Shown in pieces: positions 1 through 5,763 of a stretch of 7,253 nt of DNA. Position 1 is the first letter of the stretch. Each line of letters begins with the position of its first letter. The notes beneath the pieces are model-generated. The model was not told where the DNA came from, did not search any database, and saw nothing but the letters and a program-made list of their open reading frames with translations. Made by a program: the position numbers and the translations under genes. Origin of the DNA: JAYXXU01 sp049301135 (GTDB taxonomy: Bacteria; Pseudomonadota; Gammaproteobacteria; Pseudomonadales; Moraxellaceae); the NCBI GenBank assembly GCA_049301135.1, contig JBAQKP010000039.1, positions 1-7,253 of the forward strand. The letters run 5' to 3'.

Positions 1-721
1 GCAACACATCGGTCACGGTTTTGTTGTCGCCGCCGTCTTTTTGTTGACTGAACATCGAGGTCAATGGCTTCGGTGCGCCGCCCACCGGATCGATTTGGTC
101 AAACTCAAACGACAGACCCGCCGACAAGGTGGTATTTTTTTGGTTAAAGTCTTTGGCCAAGCTTGCACTCGCCCCTGCCGACATAAAATCATACTCTTTC
201 GACAGATTACCGCCGACATTTAAGGTCAAATCCTGCGCAACCGGCTGCTGCCAATTGGCCGACAACGCCACGCGGGTATCTTTAAACTCAGTGTCGAGTG
301 GCAACTCACCGGCTGGTGTGGTGTAGCTGTTGTTGCCGGATGCACTGGTAAAGGTCTGCGGTACACTGGCACTGGTCGCGCCATTCGGTGATGCACCGGT
401 CAGCGAATCAATCACTAATTTACCAGTAAAAATCCGTTGATCGCCAAAGTCTTTTTGCACCCGAACCGATGGCTCGGTTGCTTGAACTCGATTATCGGCC
501 TCTTGGTACAGCAGCACCGCACTATCGACCAACCAACCACGCTCAGTGATTTGTGACCAGTTAAAGCCTGATTCAGGCGGCGGGTTGGTCGCGGCATTGT
601 CAGGTGTCGCGGCTTGGGCATGGTTGCCACCCAATAACAACACGGACGCTTGTGCCAAGGCCAATGCGATCCGTTTATGCTTCTGCGCCTGCTGTGCACG
701 CGCTTGATGATTTAGTTGCAT
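1..721 (-). CDS. DUF3570 family envelope protein (N-terminal part, runs off left edge)
   Basis: The frame stays open from the ATG at 721 to the window edge, giving 240 residues with no stop. The N-terminus has a basic stretch (K14-H-K-R17), a hydrophobic core and a likely signal peptidase I site near A35-Q-A37, so the protein is exported. The mature part matches my memory of the DUF3570 family: GWLVDSAVLLYQEADNRV at about 62-79, then KDFGDQRI (90-97), KLVIDSLTGASPNGA (101-115) and a later GGNLSKEYDFMSAGAS stretch. Alternating polar/hydrophobic segments suggest a beta-rich, possibly outer-membrane barrel protein. Its start overlaps the DUF4266 gene by 10 bases, which implies translational coupling. 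I recall that DUF3570, DUF4266, a TlpA-type thioredoxin and often an ApbE flavin transferase occur together; ApbE, if present, would lie beyond the left edge. Molecular function is unknown. Family assignment is confident; topology is inferred. Confidence 0.92.
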   Translation of the reverse strand, partial: MQLNHQARAQQAQKHKRIALALAQASVLLLGGNHAQAATPDNAATNPPPESGFNWSQITERGWLVDSAVLLYQEADNRVQATEPSVRVQKDFGDQRIFTGKLVIDSLTGASPNGATSASVPQTFTSASGNNSYTTPAGELPLDTEFKDTRVALSANWQQPVAQDLTLNVGGNLSKEYDFMSAGASASLAKDFNQKNTTLSAGLSFEFDQIDPVGGAPKPLTSMFSQQKDGGDNKTVTDVL

Positions 722-972
722 CCGCAGCCACCTCCGCCAAAACCACGACCGCCACTGGCCGCTTCTTTACTAAAATAAATATGCTCATCATAAGCACTGT
801 CGAGTGGGGCTGCGTCGAGTTGCATGTTGGGGCGTGCCAAAATATCCCGCTCCCACGGCTGTGCACCGAGTGCTTGCATGGAGGTCGGCAAACTACTGCA
901 TGCACTGAGCAAGCCGACCGTCACGGTCAGTACGCCGCATCGAAGCAGCCCTTGAACACCAGATCTTTTCAT
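712..972 (-). CDS. DUF4266 family small lipoprotein with Gly-rich CGCN tail
   Basis: An 86-residue protein. A basic start (MKR), a hydrophobic segment and the lipobox LLSAC put the lipidated cysteine at C25, so the mature part is a roughly 62-residue lipoprotein. The sequence PWERDILARPNMQLD (39-53), then DEHIYFSKEAASGG (62-75), is the DUF4266 signature. The tail ends RGFGGGGCGCN with C83 and C85. The start is supported by AGGAGT at 981-986 (complement), 8 nt from the ATG. It lies 111 bp downstream of tlpA and overlaps the DUF3570 start, so the three genes are probably co-transcribed. The conserved Cys-X-Cys end beside a thioredoxin suggests a metal-binding, disulfide or modified tail (inference). 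No biochemical function is known to me. Confidence 0.93.
   Translation of the reverse strand: MKRSGVQGLLRCGVLTVTVGLLSACSSLPTSMQALGAQPWERDILARPNMQLDAAPLDSAYDEHIYFSKEAASGGRGFGGGGCGCN
729..735 (-). promoter_or_regulatory. Shine-Dalgarno site for the DUF3570 gene inside DUF4266 glycine codons
   Basis: On the minus strand GGAGGTG lies 7 nt before the DUF3570 ATG (721-719). The same bases are the codons GGA GGT G.. for Gly80-Gly82 of the upstream lipoprotein. This fixes the DUF3570 start and points to coupled translation across the 10-base overlap. Confidence 0.75.
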
Positions 973-1043
973 TACAATTGACTCCTAAGTCATTTGGTTT
1001 TTGTGCTACCACTGAAAAAAATCTGCCGATAAAACAAAGACCC

Positions 1044-1078
1044 GTTATTCACTGCTCGCGGTTATTCACTGGCTCGCG
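1044..1078. repeat. Tandem direct repeat downstream of tlpA (17/18-bp units)
   Basis: Plus-strand units GTTATTCACTGCTCGCG (1044-1060) and GTTATTCACTGGCTCGCG (1061-1078) are adjacent and differ by one inserted G. They begin 5 bp beyond the tlpA stop in the 111-bp tlpA/DUF4266 spacer. They may be a recent slippage duplication; no function is evident. Confidence 0.8.
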
Positions 1079-1083
1079 ATTAG

Positions 1084-1629
1084 TCACAGCTGTACACGTA
1101 ATAAACGAACCAACTCAGCTTCGTAGCTGGCTTGTTTGGCGTGAAAAAATCCCTGATGTTTGGCGGCGGGCTTACCGTCACGCCCAAGTACAAATGAGGA
1201 CGGCATGCCTTGCACGTTGAATTGCTTGGCCAAACGGCCTTCAGGATCGTAGCGGATGGCAAAATTGGCCGGATGCGCTTGTAAGAATGCGGCGGCTTTG
1301 GCGGGTTCACGGTCAACGTTGACCGCAATAATCACCAAGCCTTGGTCGGCATATTTTTGTTGCATCGCTTGCATCCATGGAAACGACTGGCGGCACGGTT
1401 CGCACCAACTCGCCCAAAAATCCACCAGCACCACTTTGCCTTGATAGGCTGCCCAATCAATGCTGCTTGCGGCTGCGGCGCTAGATGCATTGGAGGCGAA
1501 TCTGGCTGGATTGACCGTTGCGCGACTGCTATTGCTATTACTGCCGCTGCTACTATCTGCTGCCCAAGCGCCCTGTGCGCCAGACAACAACAACGCAGTG
1601 CCTAAGATCACGGCTTTTAGGGTTTGCAT
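1084..1629 (-). CDS. Secreted TlpA/DsbE-type thioredoxin-like protein
   Basis: A 181-residue periplasmic thiol-disulfide protein. The signal peptide ends at A21-W-A23. It is followed by a Ser/Asn/Ala-rich linker (about 25-57) and a thioredoxin fold: VVLVDFWASWCEPC with active-site C76 and C79, then NVDRE near 104-108, and the cis-proline loop GMPSSFV with P143. The WCEPC motif and an insertion-bearing fold are typical of TlpA/ResA/CcmG-like proteins, which usually act as reductants of specific periplasmic substrates. A GTG three bases upstream (1632) is possible, but AGGTG at 1638-1642 is 8 nt from the ATG at 1629 and only 5 nt from the GTG, so I prefer the ATG. It is first in the minus-strand cluster with DUF4266 and DUF3570 and divergent from dsbD, its likely electron donor. 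It is not a CcmG by context, since no cytochrome c maturation genes are nearby. Confidence 0.9.
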   Translation of the reverse strand: MQTLKAVILGTALLLSGAQGAWAADSSSGSNSNSSRATVNPARFASNASSAAAASSIDWAAYQGKVVLVDFWASWCEPCRQSFPWMQAMQQKYADQGLVIIAVNVDREPAKAAAFLQAHPANFAIRYDPEGRLAKQFNVQGMPSSFVLGRDGKPAAKHQGFFHAKQASYEAELVRLLRVQL

Positions 1630-1678
1630 CACTGACGCACCTATTTCAATCTGGTGTAAAACAGCTTAGACAACCAAC

Positions 1679-1695
1679 CTTAACGCAAGCTTAAG
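1679..1695 (-). promoter_or_regulatory. TTAAG-N6-TTAAG response-regulator box upstream of tlpA
   Basis: Read on the minus strand this is CTTAAG-CTTGC-GTTAAG, a perfect TTAAG-N6-TTAAG direct repeat with 11-bp period, ending 49 nt before the tlpA ATG. PmrA, QseB and BqsR/CarR-type OmpR-family regulators bind boxes of this form (known). A TGnTTTACA extended -10-like element follows 15 nt later (TG at 1663-1662, hexamer 1660-1655). Binding here is inferred. Confidence 0.6.
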
Positions 1696-1754
1696 ACTCA
1701 GCGGCGGGCTGGTTTTTTGGGGCTTGAGCTGACAGGTGAGGATTCAAAGGCTGT

Positions 1755-1771
1755 GTTAAGACTTCTTTAAG
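1755..1771 (+). promoter_or_regulatory. TTAAG-N6-TTAAG response-regulator box upstream of dsbD
   Basis: GTTAAG-ACTTC-TTTAAG on the plus strand contains a perfect TTAAG-N6-TTAAG repeat (TTAAG at 1756-1760 and 1767-1771), oriented toward dsbD and ending 61 nt before its ATG. A TGnTTTAGG element follows at 1788-1796, mirroring the layout on the tlpA side. The two boxes are 59 bp apart within the divergent region 1630-1832. Between them (1700-1750) I see nothing else recognisable. Confidence 0.6.
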
Positions 1772-1832
1772 GTATGCACGCCGCGGGTGCTTTAGGCTAG
1801 ATCAGGTTGATTAATCTGGAATCTTGTCTCTC

Positions 1833-3764
1833 ATGCGGTCTGTTACTGTGCCTTGCGCTTCTACGCCCCGTCGTTATCGTCAGCTGATCAGTGTGGCGCT
1901 GTTGCTGAGCGTCAACTCACTGGTGGCTGCTGCGCCAGCCATACCCGACTTTAGCCAAATCGAAAGCGCCGCCGATGAAGAATTTTTACCCGTTGAGCAA
2001 GCATTTCAGCTCGAAGTGACTGCAATCGATGGACAAGCTGCCAGTCATCTGACATGGCACATCGCCGACGGCTATAGCCTGTATAAAAGCCGGATTAAAG
2101 TTTTAGATAGCTTTCCGGTCACGCCAGTGGCGACACTGCACTTTCAAGGCACACCGGTCTGGAAGCAAGACCCTAACTTTGGCAAAGTCGAAGTGTTTCA
2201 CCAGCAGGTGTCCACCACGCTGGCACTGACGGGCGCACCGCAAGCAGCGATTGATCGGGTCAAGGTGCATTTGGAATATCAAGGCTGTGCGGATACCGGA
2301 TTATGCTATCCGCCCGTCCAAACCGAAATCCTCGTGCCAAGTGGTGATGGGCTGGTGTTTGCAACTGAACGGCCCAGCGTATCAACAGAATCAGCTCCTA
2401 GCGTCAGTCTGGCAGCACTCAACACACAAACGACAATGCAGCCGTCTAACCTACAGCAAGCGAGTCAAGCCGATGGACTGGCAGGTTTTTTGGCGGGTGC
2501 GAGTCTGCCGTTGATGTTGCTGACCCTGTTGCTACTCGGGATTGGCTTGGCGTTTACCCCGTGCGTGTTTCCGATGATGCCGATTTTATCCGGTCTGATT
2601 GCTGGTGAACGGCGCGAACAACTCAGCGGCTGGCGCGGTTTTCAGTTGTCGTTGGCCTATGTGCTAGGCATGGCGAGTACCTATGCCGCACTCGGCACGC
2701 TGATGGGCTACTTTGGCGCACGCGCAAATCTACAGCTTTGGCTACAGCAACCGGTGGTTTTGGTGGCGTTTGCACTGTTATTTATCCTGTTGGCGCTGAG
2801 TATGTTTGGGCTGTTTACCCTGCAACTGCCGAATGCACTGCGGCAGCGCCTAGACCGACTCTCTAATCAGCAGCGTGGTGGTCGCCTTGGCTCTGTCGCG
2901 CTGATGGGCATTTTATCAGCGTTGGTGGTATCGCCGTGCGTGTCTGCGCCGTTGGCGGGCGTGTTGCTGTATATCAGTAGCACCGGCAATGCGCTGACTG
3001 GTGGTCTGGCCTTGTTTGCGCTGGGACTGGGTATGGGCGTGCCACTCATCATTCTCGGAACCACCAGCGCTAAACTGTTACCGCGTGCCGGTGGCTGGAT
3101 GGATCAGGTTAAAAATGTGTTTGGTATCGGGCTACTCGCGGTGGCGGTCTGGCTGTTGTCACGCATCGTGGCAGGTGATGTTGCGCTGTTGCTGTGGGCG
3201 GCCTTGTGGGGGGGTACGGCAGTCATGCTTGGGGCGCTCGAACCTGCTGCTGCGGGCTGGCCACGTCTGCAAAAAGCCGTCGGCGTCGCCCTGCTCAGCT
3301 ATGCAGCACTGCTACTAATTGGCGGTATGACTGGTCAAAATAATCCGTACCGACCATTGGCCGCGTTTACCGATCACCCACAACCGACCGGCACAACGCC
3401 CAGTCCGACTGAAGTCGAGTTTAATGTAGTCGAGAGTCCGACCGCGCTGACAGCGGCGCTGATTCAGGCCAAGCAAGCTGGTCAACCGGTGCTGATTGAT
3501 GTCGCGGCTGATTGGTGCGCGGCCTGTACCGTGATGCAGCGCAGTACCTTTCGCGATGCCAGTGTGATTGATGCGTTATCCGGTTATCGGCGCTTACAGC
3601 TTGACCTGTCCAAAAACACCACTGCACAACGTGAGTGGCTGCAAGCCCAGCACTTATATGGTCCACCTGCGCTGTTGTTTTTTGATGCCAATGGCCATGA
3701 AATCCAGCGTGTGCAAAGCGAAATCAACGCCACAGATCTATTGGCTAAACTGCCCAACTCATGA
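1833..3764 (+). CDS. dsbD: Thiol:disulfide interchange protein DsbD
   Basis: A 643-residue inner-membrane protein that passes electrons from cytoplasmic thioredoxin to periplasmic thiol proteins. All three DsbD modules are present. After a signal peptide (to about residue 35), the N-terminal alpha domain carries GCADTGLCYPP with C152 and C158. The membrane domain (about 220-500, roughly eight helices) has FTPCVFPM with C244 and VSPCVSAPLAG with C369. The C-terminal gamma thioredoxin domain (about 520-643) has DWCAAC with C562 and C565. All six relay cysteines are therefore intact. Two starts are possible: a TTG at 1824 and the ATG at 1833. The only upstream purine run, GGA at 1818-1820, is 3 nt from the TTG and 12 nt from the ATG. 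I chose the ATG because it begins an ordinary signal peptide. It is divergent from the tlpA cluster and shares a putative control region, so it may serve that TlpA in particular. Confidence 0.96.
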   Translation: MRSVTVPCASTPRRYRQLISVALLLSVNSLVAAAPAIPDFSQIESAADEEFLPVEQAFQLEVTAIDGQAASHLTWHIADGYSLYKSRIKVLDSFPVTPVATLHFQGTPVWKQDPNFGKVEVFHQQVSTTLALTGAPQAAIDRVKVHLEYQGCADTGLCYPPVQTEILVPSGDGLVFATERPSVSTESAPSVSLAALNTQTTMQPSNLQQASQADGLAGFLAGASLPLMLLTLLLLGIGLAFTPCVFPMMPILSGLIAGERREQLSGWRGFQLSLAYVLGMASTYAALGTLMGYFGARANLQLWLQQPVVLVAFALLFILLALSMFGLFTLQLPNALRQRLDRLSNQQRGGRLGSVALMGILSALVVSPCVSAPLAGVLLYISSTGNALTGGLALFALGLGMGVPLIILGTTSAKLLPRAGGWMDQVKNVFGIGLLAVAVWLLSRIVAGDVALLLWAALWGGTAVMLGALEPAAAGWPRLQKAVGVALLSYAALLLIGGMTGQNNPYRPLAAFTDHPQPTGTTPSPTEVEFNVVESPTALTAALIQAKQAGQPVLIDVAADWCAACTVMQRSTFRDASVIDALSGYRRLQLDLSKNTTAQREWLQAQHLYGPPALLFFDANGHEIQRVQSEINATDLLAKLPNS

Positions 3765-3775
3765 CCTCGCGGCCG

Positions 3776-3822
3776 TTTGGACCCTTGTGTGTGAGCGGAC
3801 AAGCCCACTGCCGCCGTCCAAA
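3776..3822. repeat. Nested inverted repeat downstream of dsbD
   Basis: TTTGGAC (3776-3782) pairs with GTCCAAA (3816-3822). Inside it CTTGT (3784-3788) pairs with ACAAG (3799-3803). No T-tract follows, so it is not a standard terminator; it could be a 3' end structure of the dsbD transcript. Confidence 0.35.
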
Positions 3823-3826
3823 ATCA

Positions 3827-3835
3827 TGCTACACT
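3827..3835 (+). promoter_or_regulatory. Possible extended -10 promoter for trpG
   Basis: TGCTACACT is an extended -10 (TGn plus TACACT, 4 of 6 to TATAAT). No good -35 hexamer lies 16-18 bp upstream. A start about 7 nt downstream would put the hairpin at 3841-3856 at the very 5' end of a trpG transcript with a leader of about 110 nt. The call is weak. Confidence 0.35.
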
Positions 3836-3840
3836 CGTAG

Positions 3841-3860
3841 GCCGCTAAAGAGCGGCTTTT
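3841..3860 (+). terminator. Hairpin terminator between dsbD and trpG
   Basis: GCCGCT-AAAG-AGCGGC forms a perfect 6-bp stem with a 4-base loop, followed by TTTT. It is 76 nt after the dsbD stop and fits a rho-independent terminator, though the T-run is short. It could instead be a 5' hairpin on the trpG message if the -10 element just upstream is real. Confidence 0.5.
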
Positions 3861-3953
3861 GGGTTGTGCAAAAATGCTTTTGAGTAGGTTTTTGAGTACG
3901 ACACACGAAGGCCAGTCTTGAATATCGCTATCCATCAAGGGCTTGTATCGAAA

Positions 3954-4550
3954 ATGCTGTTAATGATCGACAACTACGACAGTTTTACCTACAACATCGT
4001 GCAGTATTTTGGCGAGTTGGGGCAAGACGTGCGGGTCGTGCGCAATGATCACATCACCCTTGACGAGATTGCCGCGCTACAGCCGTCTTATTTGGTGATT
4101 GGACCTGGCCCGTGTTCGCCGAATGAAGCAGGTATTTCGCTGGCGGCGATTCAGCAATTTGCCGGTAAAATCCCACTGCTCGGCGTCTGTTTGGGTCATC
4201 AGAGCATCGGCCAAGCCTTCGGCGGTGAAGTGATTCGCGCCAAGCACGTCATGCATGGTCGGCTGTCGGACATGTATCACTCGGAAGGTGCGCATATGTT
4301 TGCCGGTCTGCCCAATCCATTTCGGGCGACCCGTTATCATTCGCTGGTGGTGGCACAGCACAACCTACCTGACTGCCTTGAGGTGACTGCGTGGACACAA
4401 GATGAGCAAGGCGGAATTGACGAAATTATGGGCTTAAAACATAAGACCCTCGCCGTTGAAGGCGTGCAGTTTCATCCTGAATCGATTTTGAGCGAACACG
4501 GCCATCAGCTGCTCCAGAATTTTTTAAATCGCTATGCCCAAGGCGCTTGA
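3954..4550 (+). CDS. trpG: Anthranilate synthase glutamine amidotransferase subunit
   Basis: A 198-residue class I glutamine amidotransferase that hydrolyses glutamine and supplies ammonia to TrpE for anthranilate formation, the first step of tryptophan synthesis. It opens with MLLMIDNYDSFTYN, has the oxyanion-loop motif GPGPCSPNEAG (50-60) and the nucleophile C79 in GVCLGHQSIGQAFGG. The catalytic H174 and E176 lie in VQFHPES, so the triad is complete. The frame also opens at a TTG at 3918, with GAAGG 6 nt upstream, which would add 12 residues. I chose the ATG at 3954 because the family starts at this point, although its AAGGG (3937-3941) is 12 nt away. trpD follows after 45 bp. The paralogue PabA is similar in sequence, and trpG proteins of this type sometimes serve both pathways; the trpD-trpC context supports trpG. 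Confidence 0.95.
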   Translation: MLLMIDNYDSFTYNIVQYFGELGQDVRVVRNDHITLDEIAALQPSYLVIGPGPCSPNEAGISLAAIQQFAGKIPLLGVCLGHQSIGQAFGGEVIRAKHVMHGRLSDMYHSEGAHMFAGLPNPFRATRYHSLVVAQHNLPDCLEVTAWTQDEQGGIDEIMGLKHKTLAVEGVQFHPESILSEHGHQLLQNFLNRYAQGA

Positions 4551-4561
4551 TCAGTTGATCA
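4547..4561. repeat. TTGATCA tandem repeat at the trpG stop
   Basis: TTGATCA occurs at 4547-4553 and 4555-4561 (8-bp period); the first copy contains the trpG stop codon. TGATCA is itself palindromic, so the pair could also fold weakly. No function is evident. Confidence 0.5.
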
Positions 4562-4595
4562 AATGACCATTCAGTGATGTAAGACAGGACACGTT

Positions 4596-5651
4596 ATGAA
4601 TATTCAAACCGCACTGGATCATGTGGTGCGCCAAGTCAATCTTTCTCAAGCTGAAATGACCGACGTGATGCGGATCATCATGACTGGCGAGGCTACACCG
4701 GCACAGATCGGTGGCTTGTTGGTTGGTCTGCGCATGAAAGGCGAAACCATTGATGAAATCACCGCTGCTGCCCGTGTGATGCGCGAGCTTGCCCTGCCCG
4801 TACCAGTATCTGACTTGCCGCATCTGATTGATATTGTCGGCACAGGCGGTGACGGTCAGCATTTGTTTAATGTCTCAACCGCATCGGCGTTTGTGGCGGC
4901 GGCGGCCGGTGCGCAGGTGGCCAAACACGGCAATCGTGGCGTGTCGAGCAGTTCGGGCAGTTCTGACCTGTTGGCACAAGCGGGGATTTCGCTCGATCTG
5001 GATGTGGGGCAGACCGAGCGCTGTATCCGCGAAATTGGCGTTGGCTTTTTATTTGCACCCAATCATCATGCGGCGATGCGGCATGCGATTTTGCCGCGCC
5101 GTGAACTCGGTCTGCGCACGCTGTTCAACCTCCTCGGGCCGTTGACCAATCCGGCGGGTGTATCGCGGCTGGTGGTTGGGGTGTTTAACCAAAGCCTCTG
5201 TCGTCCGCTGGCTGAAGTCTTGCAGCAACTCGGCGCGGTGCATGCCTTGGTGGTACATGCCAAAGATGGTCTAGATGAAATCAGTCTGGCGCAAACCACC
5301 CAGATTGCCGAACTGAAAAACGGTGCGATTACCGAATGGACATTTAGCCCCGAAGACTACGGAATTGCCAGCCAAAGCCTGATCGGGCTATCGGTGGCGA
5401 ATGCTGCGGAAAGTCTGAGCCTGATTCGTGACGCACTGGGACGCAAAAAATCACCACTTGGCGAAAAAGCCGCGCAGATGATCGCCTTAAACGCGGGTGC
5501 GGGGATTTATGTCAGTGGCTTGACCCAGACCCTGCAAGATGGCATCACGTGGGCGCAGGATGTGATTTATGGCGGCCAAGCCTTAGAGAAAATGTCAATT
5601 TTGGCCGAATTTACCCAAACCTTGCGGGCGAATCAAAACGATTTGGCCTGA
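4596..5651 (+). CDS. trpD: Anthranilate phosphoribosyltransferase
   Basis: A 351-residue cytoplasmic enzyme that joins anthranilate to PRPP to give phosphoribosyl anthranilate, the second committed step of tryptophan synthesis. Family motifs are all present: the PRPP-binding GTGGD loop (82-86), KHGNR (110-114), GPLTNPA (181-187) and the metal-binding D227-E228 pair in KDGLDEIS. The length is normal for a stand-alone TrpD, and it is not fused to trpG. The ATG is preceded by AGGA (4586-4589) at 6-nt spacing. Unlike in tightly packed trpGDC clusters, the next gene, trpC, is 112 bp away, with possible signals in that gap. Confidence 0.97.
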   Translation: MNIQTALDHVVRQVNLSQAEMTDVMRIIMTGEATPAQIGGLLVGLRMKGETIDEITAAARVMRELALPVPVSDLPHLIDIVGTGGDGQHLFNVSTASAFVAAAAGAQVAKHGNRGVSSSSGSSDLLAQAGISLDLDVGQTERCIREIGVGFLFAPNHHAAMRHAILPRRELGLRTLFNLLGPLTNPAGVSRLVVGVFNQSLCRPLAEVLQQLGAVHALVVHAKDGLDEISLAQTTQIAELKNGAITEWTFSPEDYGIASQSLIGLSVANAAESLSLIRDALGRKKSPLGEKAAQMIALNAGAGIYVSGLTQTLQDGITWAQDVIYGGQALEKMSILAEFTQTLRANQNDLA

Positions 5652-5672
5652 CCCAATTGCTGCATTTTGCAG

Positions 5673-5678
5673 TACAAT
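5673..5678 (+). promoter_or_regulatory. Possible internal promoter before trpC (-10 TACAAT)
   Basis: TACAAT matches the -10 consensus at 5 of 6 positions. The best upstream hexamer is CTGACC at 5648-5653 with a long 19-bp spacer, so support is weak. It would allow trpC to be expressed apart from trpGD. A short CTGCA-TTT-TGCAG inverted repeat (5660-5672) abuts it. Confidence 0.3.
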
Positions 5679-5693
5679 ATGCGGTTCGAAACT

Positions 5694-5727
5694 CACCTCA
5701 ATCGTGAGGTGGCGCTGGGATTTTTTT
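5694..5727 (+). terminator. Hairpin plus T7 run in the trpD-trpC gap (terminator or attenuator-like)
   Basis: CACCTCA (5694-5700) and TGAGGTG (5705-5711) form a perfect 7-bp stem with an ATCG loop. A run of seven Ts follows at 5721-5727, but 9 nt separate it from the stem, which is unlike a classic intrinsic terminator. No tryptophan-rich leader ORF is seen: the only small ORF (5734-5754) encodes MTALNA. Confidence 0.35.
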
Positions 5728-5763
5728 ACACGCATGACTGCATTAAACGCTTAGGATGTTGAA

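Noticed and set aside
604..981. A 125-residue plus-strand open frame across the DUF4266 gene and the DUF3570 start
   Set aside because: It is antisense to two genes with signal sequences, family motifs and good ribosome binding sites, and has no recognisable product itself.
1084..1629. TlpA-like protein considered as CcmG/DsbE of cytochrome c maturation
   Set aside because: It has no membrane anchor retained after the signal peptide, carries a low-complexity linker instead, and has no ccm genes nearby.
1700..1754. The stretch between the two TTAAG boxes checked for a third box or a small gene
   Set aside because: There is no further TTAAG pair, no ORF with a ribosome binding site and no stable hairpin.
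3874..3921. A 15-codon ORF before trpG considered as an attenuation leader peptide
   Set aside because: It encodes MLLSRFLSTTHEGQS with no tryptophan codon, and no alternative terminator/antiterminator pair is seen after it.
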